Below are positions 43,786 to 51,880 of a stretch of 64,000 bases of DNA, in pieces. This DNA is from JANYHF01 sp031393505 (lineage in GTDB: Bacteria > Pseudomonadota > Alphaproteobacteria > Rhizobiales > Hyphomicrobiaceae). Position numbers and translations under genes: made by a program. The notes under the pieces are model-generated. The model was not told where the DNA came from. It did not search any database and was given only the letters and a program-made list of their open reading frames with translations. The DNA lies in assembly GCA_031393505.1 (NCBI GenBank), contig JANMVX010000270.1, positions 12,542 through 76,541 on the forward strand. The letters are read 5' to 3'. The first letter of the stretch is position 1. Each line of letters opens with the position of its first letter.

Positions 43786-43830
43786 GAACAATGTGCGAAT
43801 ATAGTTGCTTGTTTGTTCTTGATTTGTCAA
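43786..43830 (-). promoter_or_regulatory. Candidate LexA-controlled promoter of dnaE2
   Basis: Read leftward, TTGACA (43825-43830 complement) is a consensus -35. Further along are GAAC-N7-CAAC (43804-43818) and TATATT, then ATTC-N7-GTTC (43786-43800), ending 5 nt from the start codon. The alphaproteobacterial SOS box is GTTC-N7-GTTC or its complement, so both are one base off. The -35 to TATATT distance is 21, longer than ideal. DnaE2 genes are usually SOS-induced, which supports the call. Confidence 0.5.
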
Positions 43831-43939
43831 GCGAGATCTGTCAGATTGTTTCGGACGCCAATTTGGCGCGCCAAGTTCCGCGTCGTCCCTCGTCATAAAG
43901 AGTGCGTGTGCCATGTACGCCAAACGCAAGCAGATGCCG

Positions 43940-45298
43940 TCAGCGCCCCAAGGACCGCGCAGGCGCTATGATTTCGGCGCGCAGTCCACCCGATGCGGCC
44001 CGCTCCAGCGCCAGGCGCCAGCCATAAGCCGCACAAATGTCCGCGACGATCGCCAAGCCGAGGCCACTGCCGGGGCGGCTTGGATCAAGACGTGTTCCTC
44101 GTTCAACGACGGCCTGACGCTTTTCAGACGGTACGCCCGGGCCGTCATCCTCGACGCTCAGAACCGCCCCATCGCCACGCAACTCGAACCCGACCGCAAC
44201 CGAAGTCTGCGCCCACTTGCGGGCGTTGTCCGCGAGATTTCCCACCAGTTCCGTGAGGTCGTCGGGGTCCACGGCCAGCGACGCGGACACCGGCACGCCG
44301 ACACGCCAAGCAACCTGCTCGCCTCCCGGCAGGCGCTGCATGCTGGCGGCGATGCGCTCGATCACTGGCCGAACGGGCGTGGCGGCATAGCGCCGATCCG
44401 GGGCGAGGCGGGTCAAGGCGAGTTGACGCTGCACATGCCGGTCCATCAAACCGGTCTGCTCTCTGATGTCGGCCGCCGCACCAGTCACGTTTCCAGCCTC
44501 GATCTGGCGCGCCACCGAGTTGAGCACGGTCAAAGGCGTCTTCAAGCCGTGGGCAAGATCGCCGGCGCGCGCGCGCGCCCGCCCGACAGACGCGTCCTGG
44601 TCGGCCAACAAGGCATTCAACTCATCTACCAGAGGCCTTACCTCATCTGGACCCTGCGCCTCGAGCCGTTGGGACCTGCCCGCGCGCAATTGTTTCAGCC
44701 CGCCGGCGAGCGATTTCAGCGGTTGCAAACCAAGTTGGGCCTGCAGAAAGGCGCCGGCCCCAAGCAGCGCTGCGATGACGCCAAGAGACATGGCCAATTC
44801 ACGATCGAAATCGCGCACCGCAGCGTCAATTTCCTTGCGGTCAACAGCGATCAGGACCTGCAACGCATGGGTCGATTTTGCGCTCTGCATGCTGATGGTG
44901 CGCGCCAAAGTGGCAAGCGAGGTGTCCTCAGGGCCAGGCAAAGTCAGCCAAGCTGCCGGAGCCGCCGCCGCCGCTTCTGGCGCGATGAGCGTCTGATCCC
45001 AAAGCGATTGAGAATTTGCGACAGGTTTTCCCGCCACCGCAATCTGCCAGTAGAGGCCGCTCAAAGGACGATCAAAGCGCGGGTCGGCCAAAGGTTTAAC
45101 AATCTTGACAGCGTCATTGTCGTCAAACGACACCGCGTCGATCAGCTGCCAGAGATGGTTCTCAAGTTCGTTGCGGACCCGCGTTTCAACGTGCTGCCGG
45201 AAAATCGCGTCAAGCGCGAACAGCGCCAGGAGCAGCGACAGGCAGATCGTCAGCATGGAGACCAAGAGCAGTCGGAGCTTGAGCGAACCTCTGGTCAC
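43940..45298 (-). CDS. Sensor histidine kinase (PhoQ/QseC-like)
   Basis: A 452-residue membrane kinase. TM1 is about residues 8-30 and TM2 about 168-188, with a ~135-residue periplasmic sensor between them. A HAMP-like linker follows, then the dimerisation helix with the phospho-accepting H250 in DLAHGLKTPLTVL and the ATPase domain (N-box GNLADNARKWA, G-boxes EDDGPGVP and GSGLGLAIVAD). It forms an operon with the downstream-encoded partners in the order PepSY protein, regulator, kinase. The signal is unknown; PepSY and Gly/Asp-rich secreted neighbours suggest metal, cationic peptide or envelope stress. Confidence 0.95.
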   Translation of the reverse strand: MTRGSLKLRLLLVSMLTICLSLLLALFALDAIFRQHVETRVRNELENHLWQLIDAVSFDDNDAVKIVKPLADPRFDRPLSGLYWQIAVAGKPVANSQSLWDQTLIAPEAAAAAPAAWLTLPGPEDTSLATLARTISMQSAKSTHALQVLIAVDRKEIDAAVRDFDRELAMSLGVIAALLGAGAFLQAQLGLQPLKSLAGGLKQLRAGRSQRLEAQGPDEVRPLVDELNALLADQDASVGRARARAGDLAHGLKTPLTVLNSVARQIEAGNVTGAAADIREQTGLMDRHVQRQLALTRLAPDRRYAATPVRPVIERIAASMQRLPGGEQVAWRVGVPVSASLAVDPDDLTELVGNLADNARKWAQTSVAVGFELRGDGAVLSVEDDGPGVPSEKRQAVVERGTRLDPSRPGSGLGLAIVADICAAYGWRLALERAASGGLRAEIIAPARSLGR

Positions 45299-45301
45299 GT
45301 C

Positions 45302-45964
45302 TCACATGCCGCCGATGGTATAGCCGAAGCCTTTGCGGGTTTCGATGATGCCGGGTCCGAGTTTGCGGCGCAAGCGTCCAACCAGGACCTCGACAGAGTT
45401 GCTGTCCCGCTCGAAGTCCTGAGCATAGAGCTGTTCGGTAATTTCAGATTGGGGCACCATGCGGCCCATTCGGTGCATCAGCAACGCCAACAGCCGGTAC
45501 TCAAGAGGCGTGAGGTTGAGCGGCCGGCTGCCGGCGCTTGCACGCATGGTGCGGGTATCGAGCGTGAGGGCGCCGGACGTCAGAACAGCAGAAGCGGAGC
45601 CCGCGCTGCGCCGCACGATGGCCCGCAGGCGCGCCAAAAGCTCGTCGAATTGGAACGGTTTGGGCAGGTAATCGTCGGCGCCGGCGTCGATGCCTTCGAC
45701 GCGCTCGGTCCATGCGCCCCGCGCCGTCAGCACCAGTACGGGCGTTTTCACGCCCTCAGACCGCCAGCGCTTGAGAACGGTCAAACCATCCAATCGCGGA
45801 AGGCCAAGATCCAGAACGATGGCTGCAAAGTCTTCCGTGCCGCCCAGAAACCAGGCGGTTTCGCCATCATTGGCATGTTCGACCGTGTAGCCATTGGCTT
45901 GCAGGCCGGTTCGGAGGTCGGCCGCGATCGGGGCTTCGTCCTCAACCAGCAGTACACGCATCAT
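45302..45964 (-). CDS. OmpR-family response regulator, partner of the kinase
   Basis: A 220-residue regulator with acidic pocket E8/D9, phospho-acceptor D52 (IVLDLGLPRLDG), T80 region and K102 (YLPKPFQFDEL), and a winged-helix domain ending RRKLGPGIIETRKGFGYTI. It overlaps the PepSY gene by 4 bp and is 3 bp from the kinase gene, so the three are one transcript. The likely binding site is the two-copy CAACCTGA in the divergent promoter (46495-46513). Related to QseB/PmrA/FeuP-type regulators. Confidence 0.95.
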   Translation of the reverse strand: MMRVLLVEDEAPIAADLRTGLQANGYTVEHANDGETAWFLGGTEDFAAIVLDLGLPRLDGLTVLKRWRSEGVKTPVLVLTARGAWTERVEGIDAGADDYLPKPFQFDELLARLRAIVRRSAGSASAVLTSGALTLDTRTMRASAGSRPLNLTPLEYRLLALLMHRMGRMVPQSEITEQLYAQDFERDSNSVEVLVGRLRRKLGPGIIETRKGFGYTIGGM

Positions 45965-46434
45965 CCACCTCGGACTGTCAAAGCTATGGCTGTCCGGGCA
46001 TCGACGCGCACCACGACGACGTTACCCGCCGGATCGAGAAGTTTGACATCGTAGACCAGGGCCGAACCTGACTTACGCAAGTTTAGGGCCAGAACTTGCC
46101 CCGGGTGGGCCTGACGCGCGCTGGCGACGATGCGGCCGACCGGCAAGGCGTCGCCGCGATGCAGGGCGTTCCGCGCGTCGCCTTTGCCGCTATCTCCGCC
46201 GCCGTCTCCGTCTCCGTTGCCTTTGCCGCTGCCCTTGCCGCTATTGTCGTTGCCGCCGCCGCCTCCGCCACTCCCGCTGCCACCTCCGCCGCTCCCTCCG
46301 CCACCGCCACTGCCGCTATCGGCCCAAGCGGGCGCAGTCGGCGCCAGCACGGCGGCCAGCAGCGCCGCTCCGGCAAGGACCAAAAACCGTCTGCGCGGTG
46401 AAACTGGCAACATGCGAGTGCAACGATCGGTCAT
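45961..46434 (-). CDS. Secreted PepSY-domain protein with Gly-rich spacer
   Basis: A 157-residue exported protein: signal peptide (RRRFLVLAGAALLAAVLAPT, cleavage near AWA-DS), a ~45-residue low-complexity Gly/Ser/Asp/Lys spacer, and a C-terminal PepSY-like domain (GRIVASARQAHPGQVLALNL ... VKLLDPAGNVVVVRVDARTA). It overlaps the regulator start, so it is the first gene of a PepSY-regulator-kinase operon. PepSY domains are proposed to inhibit proteases or act as sensors next to kinases. The spacer resembles, in composition only, the C-terminus of the divergent secreted protein at 46592. I use ATG 46434; ATG 46413 is possible. Confidence 0.85.
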   Translation of the reverse strand: MTDRCTRMLPVSPRRRFLVLAGAALLAAVLAPTAPAWADSGSGGGGGSGGGGSGSGGGGGGNDNSGKGSGKGNGDGDGGGDSGKGDARNALHRGDALPVGRIVASARQAHPGQVLALNLRKSGSALVYDVKLLDPAGNVVVVRVDARTAIALTVRGG

Positions 46435-46494
46435 CGGTCGAGGATACTTCCAAGAGCAAGAGGCACAGAGTCAACTGCCGCATCCTGCCTTAGT

Positions 46495-46513
46495 CAACCT
46501 GAACACAACCTGA
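46495..46513. promoter_or_regulatory. Tandem 8-mer operator in divergent promoter
   Basis: CAACCTGA at 46495-46502 is repeated exactly at 46506-46513, an 11-bp period that places both copies on one face of the helix, as in OmpR-family binding sites. It is 61 bp from the PepSY start codon and 79 bp from the start of the divergent secreted protein, so one site could control both. No footprint data; inference from spacing and position. Confidence 0.6.
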
Positions 46514-46591
46514 CATTGGCCCTAAGCGCAGCGTCACCACGGAAGGACGATAACTCTGAACATTGGCAAGCAAATCAAAGGAGTAGGCTCG

Positions 46592-46993
46592 ATGCAGTCC
46601 TCAGTCACATTATCAATTGCGTTCTGTCTGTTAGGGGCGACAGCAGCCAGCGCCGCTGTGTCGCCTCAACTCGCCGGCTGGCGGGGCTTGGCTGTCGCCG
46701 CGGATGGGCGCGCGCGGCTTGCGCCCAGGCTAGAGGTTTTGGCGCGCAATGGCGCCGACGACGCGGCCAGCCAAGAGGCCGGCGACGACCTGCTGGACGA
46801 CCGGATGGGCCGGCGCCATCACCGTCGCGGCCGAGGCGGAGACGATCGCCCGAACCATGACCGCAATGCCGACGGGGGCGGCGACCAGCAGGAGAACGAA
46901 CACTCCGGCAACGATGGGTCCGGCTCCGGCGCCTCCAATTCTGGGTCGTCCGGGTCAGGCAAGTCGGGATCGGGCAATGGCGGCAAGGACTGA
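46592..46993 (+). CDS. Secreted Gly/Ser/Asp-rich protein, divergent from the PepSY operon
   Basis: A 133-residue protein with a strong AAGGAG site 8-10 nt before ATG 46592. A signal peptide (VTLSIAFCLLGATAASAAV) is followed by a charged middle with His/Arg/Asp (RMGRRHHRRGRGGDDRPNHD) and a low-complexity C-terminus rich in Gly, Ser, Asn and Asp (GSGSGASNSGSSGSGKSGSG). No family recognised. It is divergent from a PepSY / regulator / kinase operon across a 157-bp promoter with a tandem operator, so it is likely the regulated target or part of the sensing unit. The His/Asp content would suit binding of divalent metal or of a polyanion. Confidence 0.65.
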   Translation: MQSSVTLSIAFCLLGATAASAAVSPQLAGWRGLAVAADGRARLAPRLEVLARNGADDAASQEAGDDLLDDRMGRRHHRRGRGGDDRPNHDRNADGGGDQQENEHSGNDGSGSGASNSGSSGSGKSGSGNGGKD

Positions 46994-47000
46994 TACCTAT

Positions 47001-47071
47001 CTGCATTGATCTTGACCGATTGTCTTCTGGCAGATCGGAAACCAGTTTTGTGGGCGCACAGCAGTGTGCCC
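47001..47071. repeat. 3'-flanking repeat, copy A, with two hairpins
   Basis: Begins 7 nt after the stop of the Gly/Ser-rich gene: CTGCATTGATCTTGACCGAT. The first hairpin uses CCGAT / ATCGG with a 13-nt loop and the second GGGCGCAC / GTGTGCCC (47052-47071). A copy at 63932 agrees in 42 of the first 50 bases and starts the same 7 nt after a stop. A GGCGCG / CGCGCC palindrome follows at about 47110-47127. Confidence 0.85.
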
Positions 47072-47205
47072 GGCGCGCCGCATCCGCAGGTCTATCGGTG
47101 TTGCAAACCTGGCGCGCTGCTGCGCGCCCCAATCACCGATGAGTCAGCATCAACGACGTTTGGTCTGATCCGCGCCTGCCGCGTTCAGGCACGCAAATTG
47201 ACGCG

Positions 47206-47237
47206 CCCTGCAGGTCTGTTCCTGCGGGGAATTTTTT
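47206..47237 (+). terminator. Rho-independent terminator for the Gly/Ser-rich gene
   Basis: CCCTGCAGG (47206-47214) pairs with CCTGCGGGG (47221-47229), one G-U pair, loop of 6, followed by AATTTTTT with six T at 47232-47237. It lies 213 nt after the stop at 46993, so the transcript would include repeat A in its 3' untranslated part. Confidence 0.7.
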
Positions 47238-47343
47238 GGCTGGTCACGATGCCGCAAAACTCCAGGTTTCGCATTGACGCATTGAGACATGATTGGAACG
47301 GATGGGGCATTCACCGCTGGTCAAGCACCGTGTCGGCGATCAC

Positions 47344-47385
47344 AAAAAAATTGAGGCCGCCGGACATCAGTGCCGCAGCCTCAAT
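47344..47385 (-). terminator. Rho-independent terminator, leftward
   Basis: On the minus strand ATTGAGGC (47385-47378) pairs with GCCTCAAT (47357-47350) with further GC pairs in the loop, followed by seven T (complement of 47344-47350). It is 174 nt beyond the stop of the tandem-repeat protein gene, leaving a long 3' region (47386-47558) in which I see no ORF with support. Confidence 0.7.
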
Positions 47386-47558
47386 CTTGTACCGTCGAAC
47401 GGACGTTCAACTCATCCAACATGCGACTGCAAAGGTGTCGCGTTTCCTTGCAGACGGTCGCTCCCCCAATTCCGCACGCGGCGGTCGCCGCAATCAGGCA
47501 GTATTGGCTTGCCGATCACGGCGTCTGTCCGACAGCATCATGCCCCCAAATGGCAGCG

Positions 47559-47810
47559 TCAGGCCATGTCAGCAACGGGTACGTCCTGTTTGACCGGATG
47601 GCCGGCGCCTTCGCCGCGCACGTGGCCCTTGGGATCGTCGGCGCCCTGGCGGGCAAGAATGACGGGTGCGTCCTGCTTGACCGGGTGGCCGGCGCCTTCG
47701 CCGCGGACATGGCCCTTGGGATCGTCGGCGCCCTGGCGGGCGAGGCTCGGCGTGGCTGCGGCCAGCAAACCGGCGGCGGCAATTGTCGCAATCGAGATAA
47801 ATTTACGCAT
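47559..47810 (-). CDS. Secreted protein with a perfect tandem repeat
   Basis: An 83-residue protein with AGGAG 9 nt before ATG 47810. After a signal peptide (MRKFISIATIAAAGLLAAAT, cleavage near SLA) the mature part is two 29-residue copies of LARQGADDPKGHVRGEGAGH followed by PVKQDxPVx, differing only at the last residues. The units are rich in Gly, His, Asp and Arg. No family recognised. It is separated from the PepSY unit by 565 bp of non-coding DNA and from era by 124 bp; its role is unknown. The near-identity of the copies indicates a recent duplication or gene conversion. Confidence 0.7.
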   Translation of the reverse strand: MRKFISIATIAAAGLLAAATPSLARQGADDPKGHVRGEGAGHPVKQDAPVILARQGADDPKGHVRGEGAGHPVKQDVPVADMA

Positions 47811-47934
47811 AGGCTCTGCTCCTGAGGTTGATTGCACCGTTGAACTCGTGTCCGGTGCTGACAACAGAAGTAGCCCTGAGCGCTTGAACCTCTCCTGACG
47901 CCGATTGTCAGGACATCGTCAGATCAAGGATCCG

Positions 47935-48864
47935 CTAGTCCTTCGGAAAATCCAAGCCCATTTCACGGTAGCGCTCGGGGTCGTCGCCCCAATTTTCGCG
48001 CACCTTGACGAACAAAAAGAGATGTACGGGCTTTTCGGCCATTTCGGCGATGTCCTTTCTCGCCTCCATGGAAATGGCCTTGATGGCGCGGCCCTTGTCG
48101 CCAAGCACGATCGCGCGCTGGCTCTCGCGTTCGACGAAGATGGTCTGTTCAATCCGTATACTGCCGTCTTTCAAAGGCTTCCATTGTGTGGTCTCGACTG
48201 TGGAGGCATAGGGAAGTTCTTCATGAAGACGATCATAGATTTTTTCACGCGTGATCTCGGCCGCCATCGAGCGGATCGGAGCGTCGGCCACTTGGTCTTC
48301 GGGGTAGAGCCACGGTCCTTCGGGCATGGCGGCCACGAGGTGCGCGCCAAGGGCTTCGACCCCATGCCCGCGCTCGGCCGAAACCATGAAGGTCGCCTCG
48401 AAGGTCGCGCGCTCGTTCAACGTCTTGGCGAGCGCAAGGAGTTCCTCCTTGGGCGTCAGATCAATTTTGTTCAGCACCAGGATGGGTTTGCTTGGCCAGT
48501 TGGCGAGGCGCTCCGTCACTTGTTGCACATCTTCGCTGAGGCCGCGCGCCGCATCGACCAGCAGTACGGTGATGTCGGCCTCGCTGGCTTCGCTCCAGGC
48601 AGCGCCCACCATGGCGCGGTCGAGCCGGCGGCGCGGCCGGAAAATGCCGGGCGTATCGACCAGCACCAGCTGGCAGCCGCCGTGCATCGCGATGCCGCGA
48701 ATGCGGCCGCGCGTGGTCTGCACCTTGCGGCTGACGATGGACACCTTGGTCCCGACCAGCCGGTTCACCAGCGTCGACTTGCCTGCGTTGGTGGCGCCGA
48801 TGATGGCGACGAAGCCGGCGCGGGTCGGGCCGGTCCATTTCGGGGTCGTTTCAGCTTCAGTCAT
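47935..48864 (-). CDS. era: GTPase Era
   Basis: A 309-residue GTP-binding protein needed for 16S rRNA 3'-end maturation and 30S assembly. G1 is IIGATNAGKSTLVNRLVG (family consensus is GxPNVGKST, so NA replaces NV), G3 DTPGIFRPRRRLDRA, G4 LNKIDL, G5 SAERGHG. The C-terminal KH domain has the GxxG-type RNA-binding loop LGDKGRAIKAIS. ATG 48864 overlaps the rnc stop by 4 bp. Part of the lepB-rnc-era operon, order typical for alphaproteobacteria. Confidence 0.96.
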   Translation of the reverse strand: MTEAETTPKWTGPTRAGFVAIIGATNAGKSTLVNRLVGTKVSIVSRKVQTTRGRIRGIAMHGGCQLVLVDTPGIFRPRRRLDRAMVGAAWSEASEADITVLLVDAARGLSEDVQQVTERLANWPSKPILVLNKIDLTPKEELLALAKTLNERATFEATFMVSAERGHGVEALGAHLVAAMPEGPWLYPEDQVADAPIRSMAAEITREKIYDRLHEELPYASTVETTQWKPLKDGSIRIEQTIFVERESQRAIVLGDKGRAIKAISMEARKDIAEMAEKPVHLFLFVKVRENWGDDPERYREMGLDFPKD

Positions 48865-49562
48865 TGTGCGCTCTCCCAGATGCGTTCGCGCTCCAGGAAC
48901 GCCCGTGCGGCGGCCTGTTCCGCCATGCGTTTGTTGGTGCCCGCGCCGCGCGCCGGCTTGGCGCCGTCGACACGAACTTCGGCGGTGAATTGTGGGGCAT
49001 GATCGGGGCCGGCGCGCTCGACCTCGACATAAAGAGGGATGCTTTTTCGGCGGCCCTGCGCCCATTCCTGCAGCGCCGTTTTGGGATCGCGCTCTGCCTC
49101 CGCTCCCGCGCCGATCCGCGGCAGCCAGAGTTTGCGCACGACTTTTCGGGTGGCGATGAAACCGGCGTCCAGGAACACAGCGCCGAGCACGGCTTCGCAG
49201 GCGTCGGCCAGAATGCTCGCCTTGGTTCGTCCGCCGCTGGTCAGTTCGCTCCCGGACAGCAGCAAGTGGTCGCCAAGTTGGATATCGATGGCGACCTCGG
49301 CGCAGGCGCCGCGTTGCACCAGCGTGTTGAACAGGCGGGCGAGATCTCCCTCACGTGCGTCAGGGTTCATCTCGCACAGCAGTTCGGCGATCGCGAGCCC
49401 GAGCACCCGGTCGCCAAGGAACTCCAGCCGCTCGTTGTCGCCGGCCCCCTTGCCGTCGCGCGCACTGGAATGGGTCAGCGCCTGGCGCAACAGGGTTTTG
49501 TCCCGGAACTTGTGGCCGAGCGCTTTTTGCAGCGGTGCAGTGGTGTCGGTGACACGCGCCAT
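48861..49562 (-). CDS. rnc: Ribonuclease III
   Basis: A 233-residue double-strand-specific endoribonuclease for rRNA and mRNA processing. The signature NERLEFLGDRVLGLAIAE and the downstream acidic residues (DACEAVLGAVFLDAGF) form the two-metal site; a dsRNA-binding domain follows (TALQEWAQGRRKSIPLY ... GTNKRMAEQAAARAFLE). It is 27 bp from lepB and overlaps era by 4 bp, so the three genes are translated together. Highly structured repeats in this window would be natural dsRNA substrates if transcribed. Confidence 0.96.
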   Translation of the reverse strand: MARVTDTTAPLQKALGHKFRDKTLLRQALTHSSARDGKGAGDNERLEFLGDRVLGLAIAELLCEMNPDAREGDLARLFNTLVQRGACAEVAIDIQLGDHLLLSGSELTSGGRTKASILADACEAVLGAVFLDAGFIATRKVVRKLWLPRIGAGAEAERDPKTALQEWAQGRRKSIPLYVEVERAGPDHAPQFTAEVRVDGAKPARGAGTNKRMAEQAAARAFLERERIWESAQ

Positions 49563-49589
49563 CAGATTTGGGTCATCAGCAATCGGCCC

Positions 49590-50372
49590 CTAGTACAGGA
49601 AGCCAAACAGCCTCGACCACCGGATGCCCGTAGGCCAGGTCCAGGGCCGCAACAGATAGCCATTTTCATTATAGGAGAAGAACACGATCTGCGCTTTGCC
49701 GACCAGATTTTCGAACGGCACGAAGCCGACCCCGCCATTGGGATCGCGGCTGTCGGAAGAATTGTCGCGATTGTCGCCCATCATGAAATAGTGGCCCGCC
49801 GGGACTTTGAAAACGCCCGTGTTTTCCAGGTTGCGATCAGGAGAGCGGTCGAGAACGTGATATTTGACGCCATTGGGCAAGGATTCCTGGAACCGCGCGA
49901 TGTGAAAATCGGTACCGCCTTTGTGTTCGGTAAAATCATCGACGCGCACGCGCGGCACGGGCTTGCCGTTGATGTAGAGGATGGTGTCCTGGACCTGGAT
50001 CTCGTCCCCAGGCAGGCCGACCAGGCGCTTGATGTAGTCGATGTTCGGCTCGGTCGGCTTGCGGAACACGATCACGTCGCCGCGTTGGGGCTCGCCCGGC
50101 AACAGGCGGCCGGAAAAGCTCAGCGGCAGGACCTCGTTCCAGAAGAAGGTCGGGATGGCGAAGGAGTACTTGCTGAAGCCATAGCTGTACTTGGAGACGA
50201 ACACGTAGTCGCCGACCAACAGGGTTCCTTCCATAGAGCTGGACGGGATCGTGAAGGGCTGGAACAGGAAGATGCGTACGACAAAGGCGATCGCCAGCGC
50301 CTGGATGACGACCTTCAGGATTTCCCAGAATTCTTCGGCTGTTGAGGCTTGGACTTCAGACTTTACGGACAT
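49590..50372 (-). CDS. lepB: Signal peptidase I
   Basis: A 260-residue inner-membrane peptidase that removes signal peptides from exported proteins. One N-terminal TM (about 20-38) precedes the catalytic serine S46 (TIPSSSMEGTL) and the general-base lysine K115 (DYIKRLVGLPGD). The family block HYFMMGDNRDNSSDSRD is intact. I use ATG 50372 with AGGAG about 11 nt upstream; ATG 50396 is less likely. First gene of lepB-rnc-era. Confidence 0.96.
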   Translation of the reverse strand: MSVKSEVQASTAEEFWEILKVVIQALAIAFVVRIFLFQPFTIPSSSMEGTLLVGDYVFVSKYSYGFSKYSFAIPTFFWNEVLPLSFSGRLLPGEPQRGDVIVFRKPTEPNIDYIKRLVGLPGDEIQVQDTILYINGKPVPRVRVDDFTEHKGGTDFHIARFQESLPNGVKYHVLDRSPDRNLENTGVFKVPAGHYFMMGDNRDNSSDSRDPNGGVGFVPFENLVGKAQIVFFSYNENGYLLRPWTWPTGIRWSRLFGFLY

Positions 50373-50485
50373 TCCGGCAGGCTCCTCAGCGCGCAACAGC
50401 GTAACGCCCAGGCGCGGGCGATCCCGCGGGGCTGGCTTGTCATACCCTGGAGCGGCGGTGCTGGCAAATACACGGTGGGATTGGG

Positions 50486-51568
50486 TTAGGGCGTGGGTTC
50501 AAAGGCAACAGCTTTCACGATCACATGGACGTTCAATCCAGGACGCAACGCGAGGCGGCTAACGGACACCGCGGTGAGCCGGGCCACGATCCGGTCGCCG
50601 GAACAGTCAATGAGCACATCGGTGGCGCCCGACCCAGCCTCGCGCAGCTCTTGGATACAGCCGGCAAGAATGTTCAACGCGCTTATCCCGGTCGGAACCG
50701 AAAGCGCGATCATCACGTCACGGGCGCGTACGCGCAGACGGACCAGTGCGCCGGGGGCGATTGCGATTGCCGGAACCTGCCATAGGTTCCCCACCGAGCG
50801 CAGCACGGTCAGACCCGGCGTCGTGGTGGCGGCGGCGACCCAGGCCTCCACCACCGCACCGGCCTCGCCGCGGTCGGCCGAAGGCAGCTGCTCTGCGTGC
50901 GTGAGCACCTCGCCGACGGGGCCGTTGGCAATCACGCGGCCAGCGTCCAAGACCACCACGGTCGTGGCCAGCCGCACCACTTCGGAGAGGGCGTGGCTGA
51001 CGTAAACAATCGGTATGCCGGCTTCGTCGCGCAGACGCTGAAGGAACGGCAGGATTTCCTCTTTGCGCGCCTGATCGAGAGCGGCCAACGGCTCGTCCAT
51101 CAGCAGCAGGCGCGGTTCTGTCAGCAGCGCCCGGCCGATGGCGACGCGCTGTTTCTCGCCGCCCGACAGCCTTTGCGGCGCCCGTTCGAGCAGCGGACCG
51201 AGGGCGAGCAGCTCCGCGATTTGATCAAAGCGGGCGCGGCCGCGAATGCCCTCCTGTGCGAACCAGCGGCCGTAGCTGAGGTTTTGTCGCACGTTGAGAT
51301 GTGGAAAAAGTCTGGCGTCCTGAAACACATAGCCCAGCTGGCGGCGGTGCGCGGCAACGTGCAGCCCAAGCGCCGTATCGGTAAGCGCCGTCCCATCCAC
51401 GACCACGCGTCCCCGCTCCGGGCGCAGCAGCCCCGCGATGATGTTGAGGAGCGTGGTCTTGCCCGATCCCGACGCGCCGAACAGGGCAAGAACGCCCGCG
51501 CCGGCGTCGATGCGCGCCTCCAGCGTGAACGCGCCCTGGCGGTGGTGGACGTCAAGGGAGAGGGACAT
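50486..51568 (-). CDS. modC: Molybdate ABC transporter ATPase, orphan
   Basis: A 360-residue ATPase. Walker A is GASGSGKTTL, signature LSGGEKQRVAIGRAL, Walker B LLLMDEPLAALD and H-loop VYVSHALSEVVRL. The C-terminal TOBE/Mop domain (VRLRVRARDVMIALSVPTGI ... LNILAGCIQEL) is the molybdate-binding regulatory module typical of ModC. The partner genes modA and modB are not next to it: upstream is a 312-bp gap and divergent fadE. Either they lie elsewhere or this ATPase serves another oxyanion importer. Confidence 0.92.
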   Translation of the reverse strand: MSLSLDVHHRQGAFTLEARIDAGAGVLALFGASGSGKTTLLNIIAGLLRPERGRVVVDGTALTDTALGLHVAAHRRQLGYVFQDARLFPHLNVRQNLSYGRWFAQEGIRGRARFDQIAELLALGPLLERAPQRLSGGEKQRVAIGRALLTEPRLLLMDEPLAALDQARKEEILPFLQRLRDEAGIPIVYVSHALSEVVRLATTVVVLDAGRVIANGPVGEVLTHAEQLPSADRGEAGAVVEAWVAAATTTPGLTVLRSVGNLWQVPAIAIAPGALVRLRVRARDVMIALSVPTGISALNILAGCIQELREAGSGATDVLIDCSGDRIVARLTAVSVSRLALRPGLNVHVIVKAVAFEPTP

Positions 51569-51880
51569 TCGGTGGGCGATCCAAACTGAAGGGGCTGCTT
51601 ATTAGCCTGTCGGCGCCCGATGCTGCCAGTTCTAAACCCAGGTCCGGTGCGCGGTCCTTTACGATAACTTTGTAGCTAGCGGACTACCCTGCCGGAAGTG
51701 GAACTGTCGCTTGCGACCGAACGAAATGCGAACAAACGCGTTGTAAGGGCAGATAACCGGGGTATTGCGGGCCTTGTTATTCGACGCAGGGTATAGCGTC
51801 GGCTAGTATTGCCCGACAAATCCGGCCTGGCGGCACCCGGCGCGTTGCGCGCAGGGGGCGCCTTTTTGGGACGAAGACGC
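51569..51880. other. Divergent gap between modC and the acyl-CoA dehydrogenase gene
   Basis: This 312-bp gap should hold the promoters of modC (leftward) and fadE (rightward). I see no ModE-like box that I can defend, no repeat, no ORF with a ribosome site and no terminator. Bases 51690-51790 are slightly AT-richer. Confidence 0.3.

Noticed and set aside
47006..47593. A 195-codon frame downstream of the Gly/Ser-rich gene
   Set aside because: It runs through repeat A and two terminator hairpins on opposite strands, has no ribosome site and no protein-like composition.
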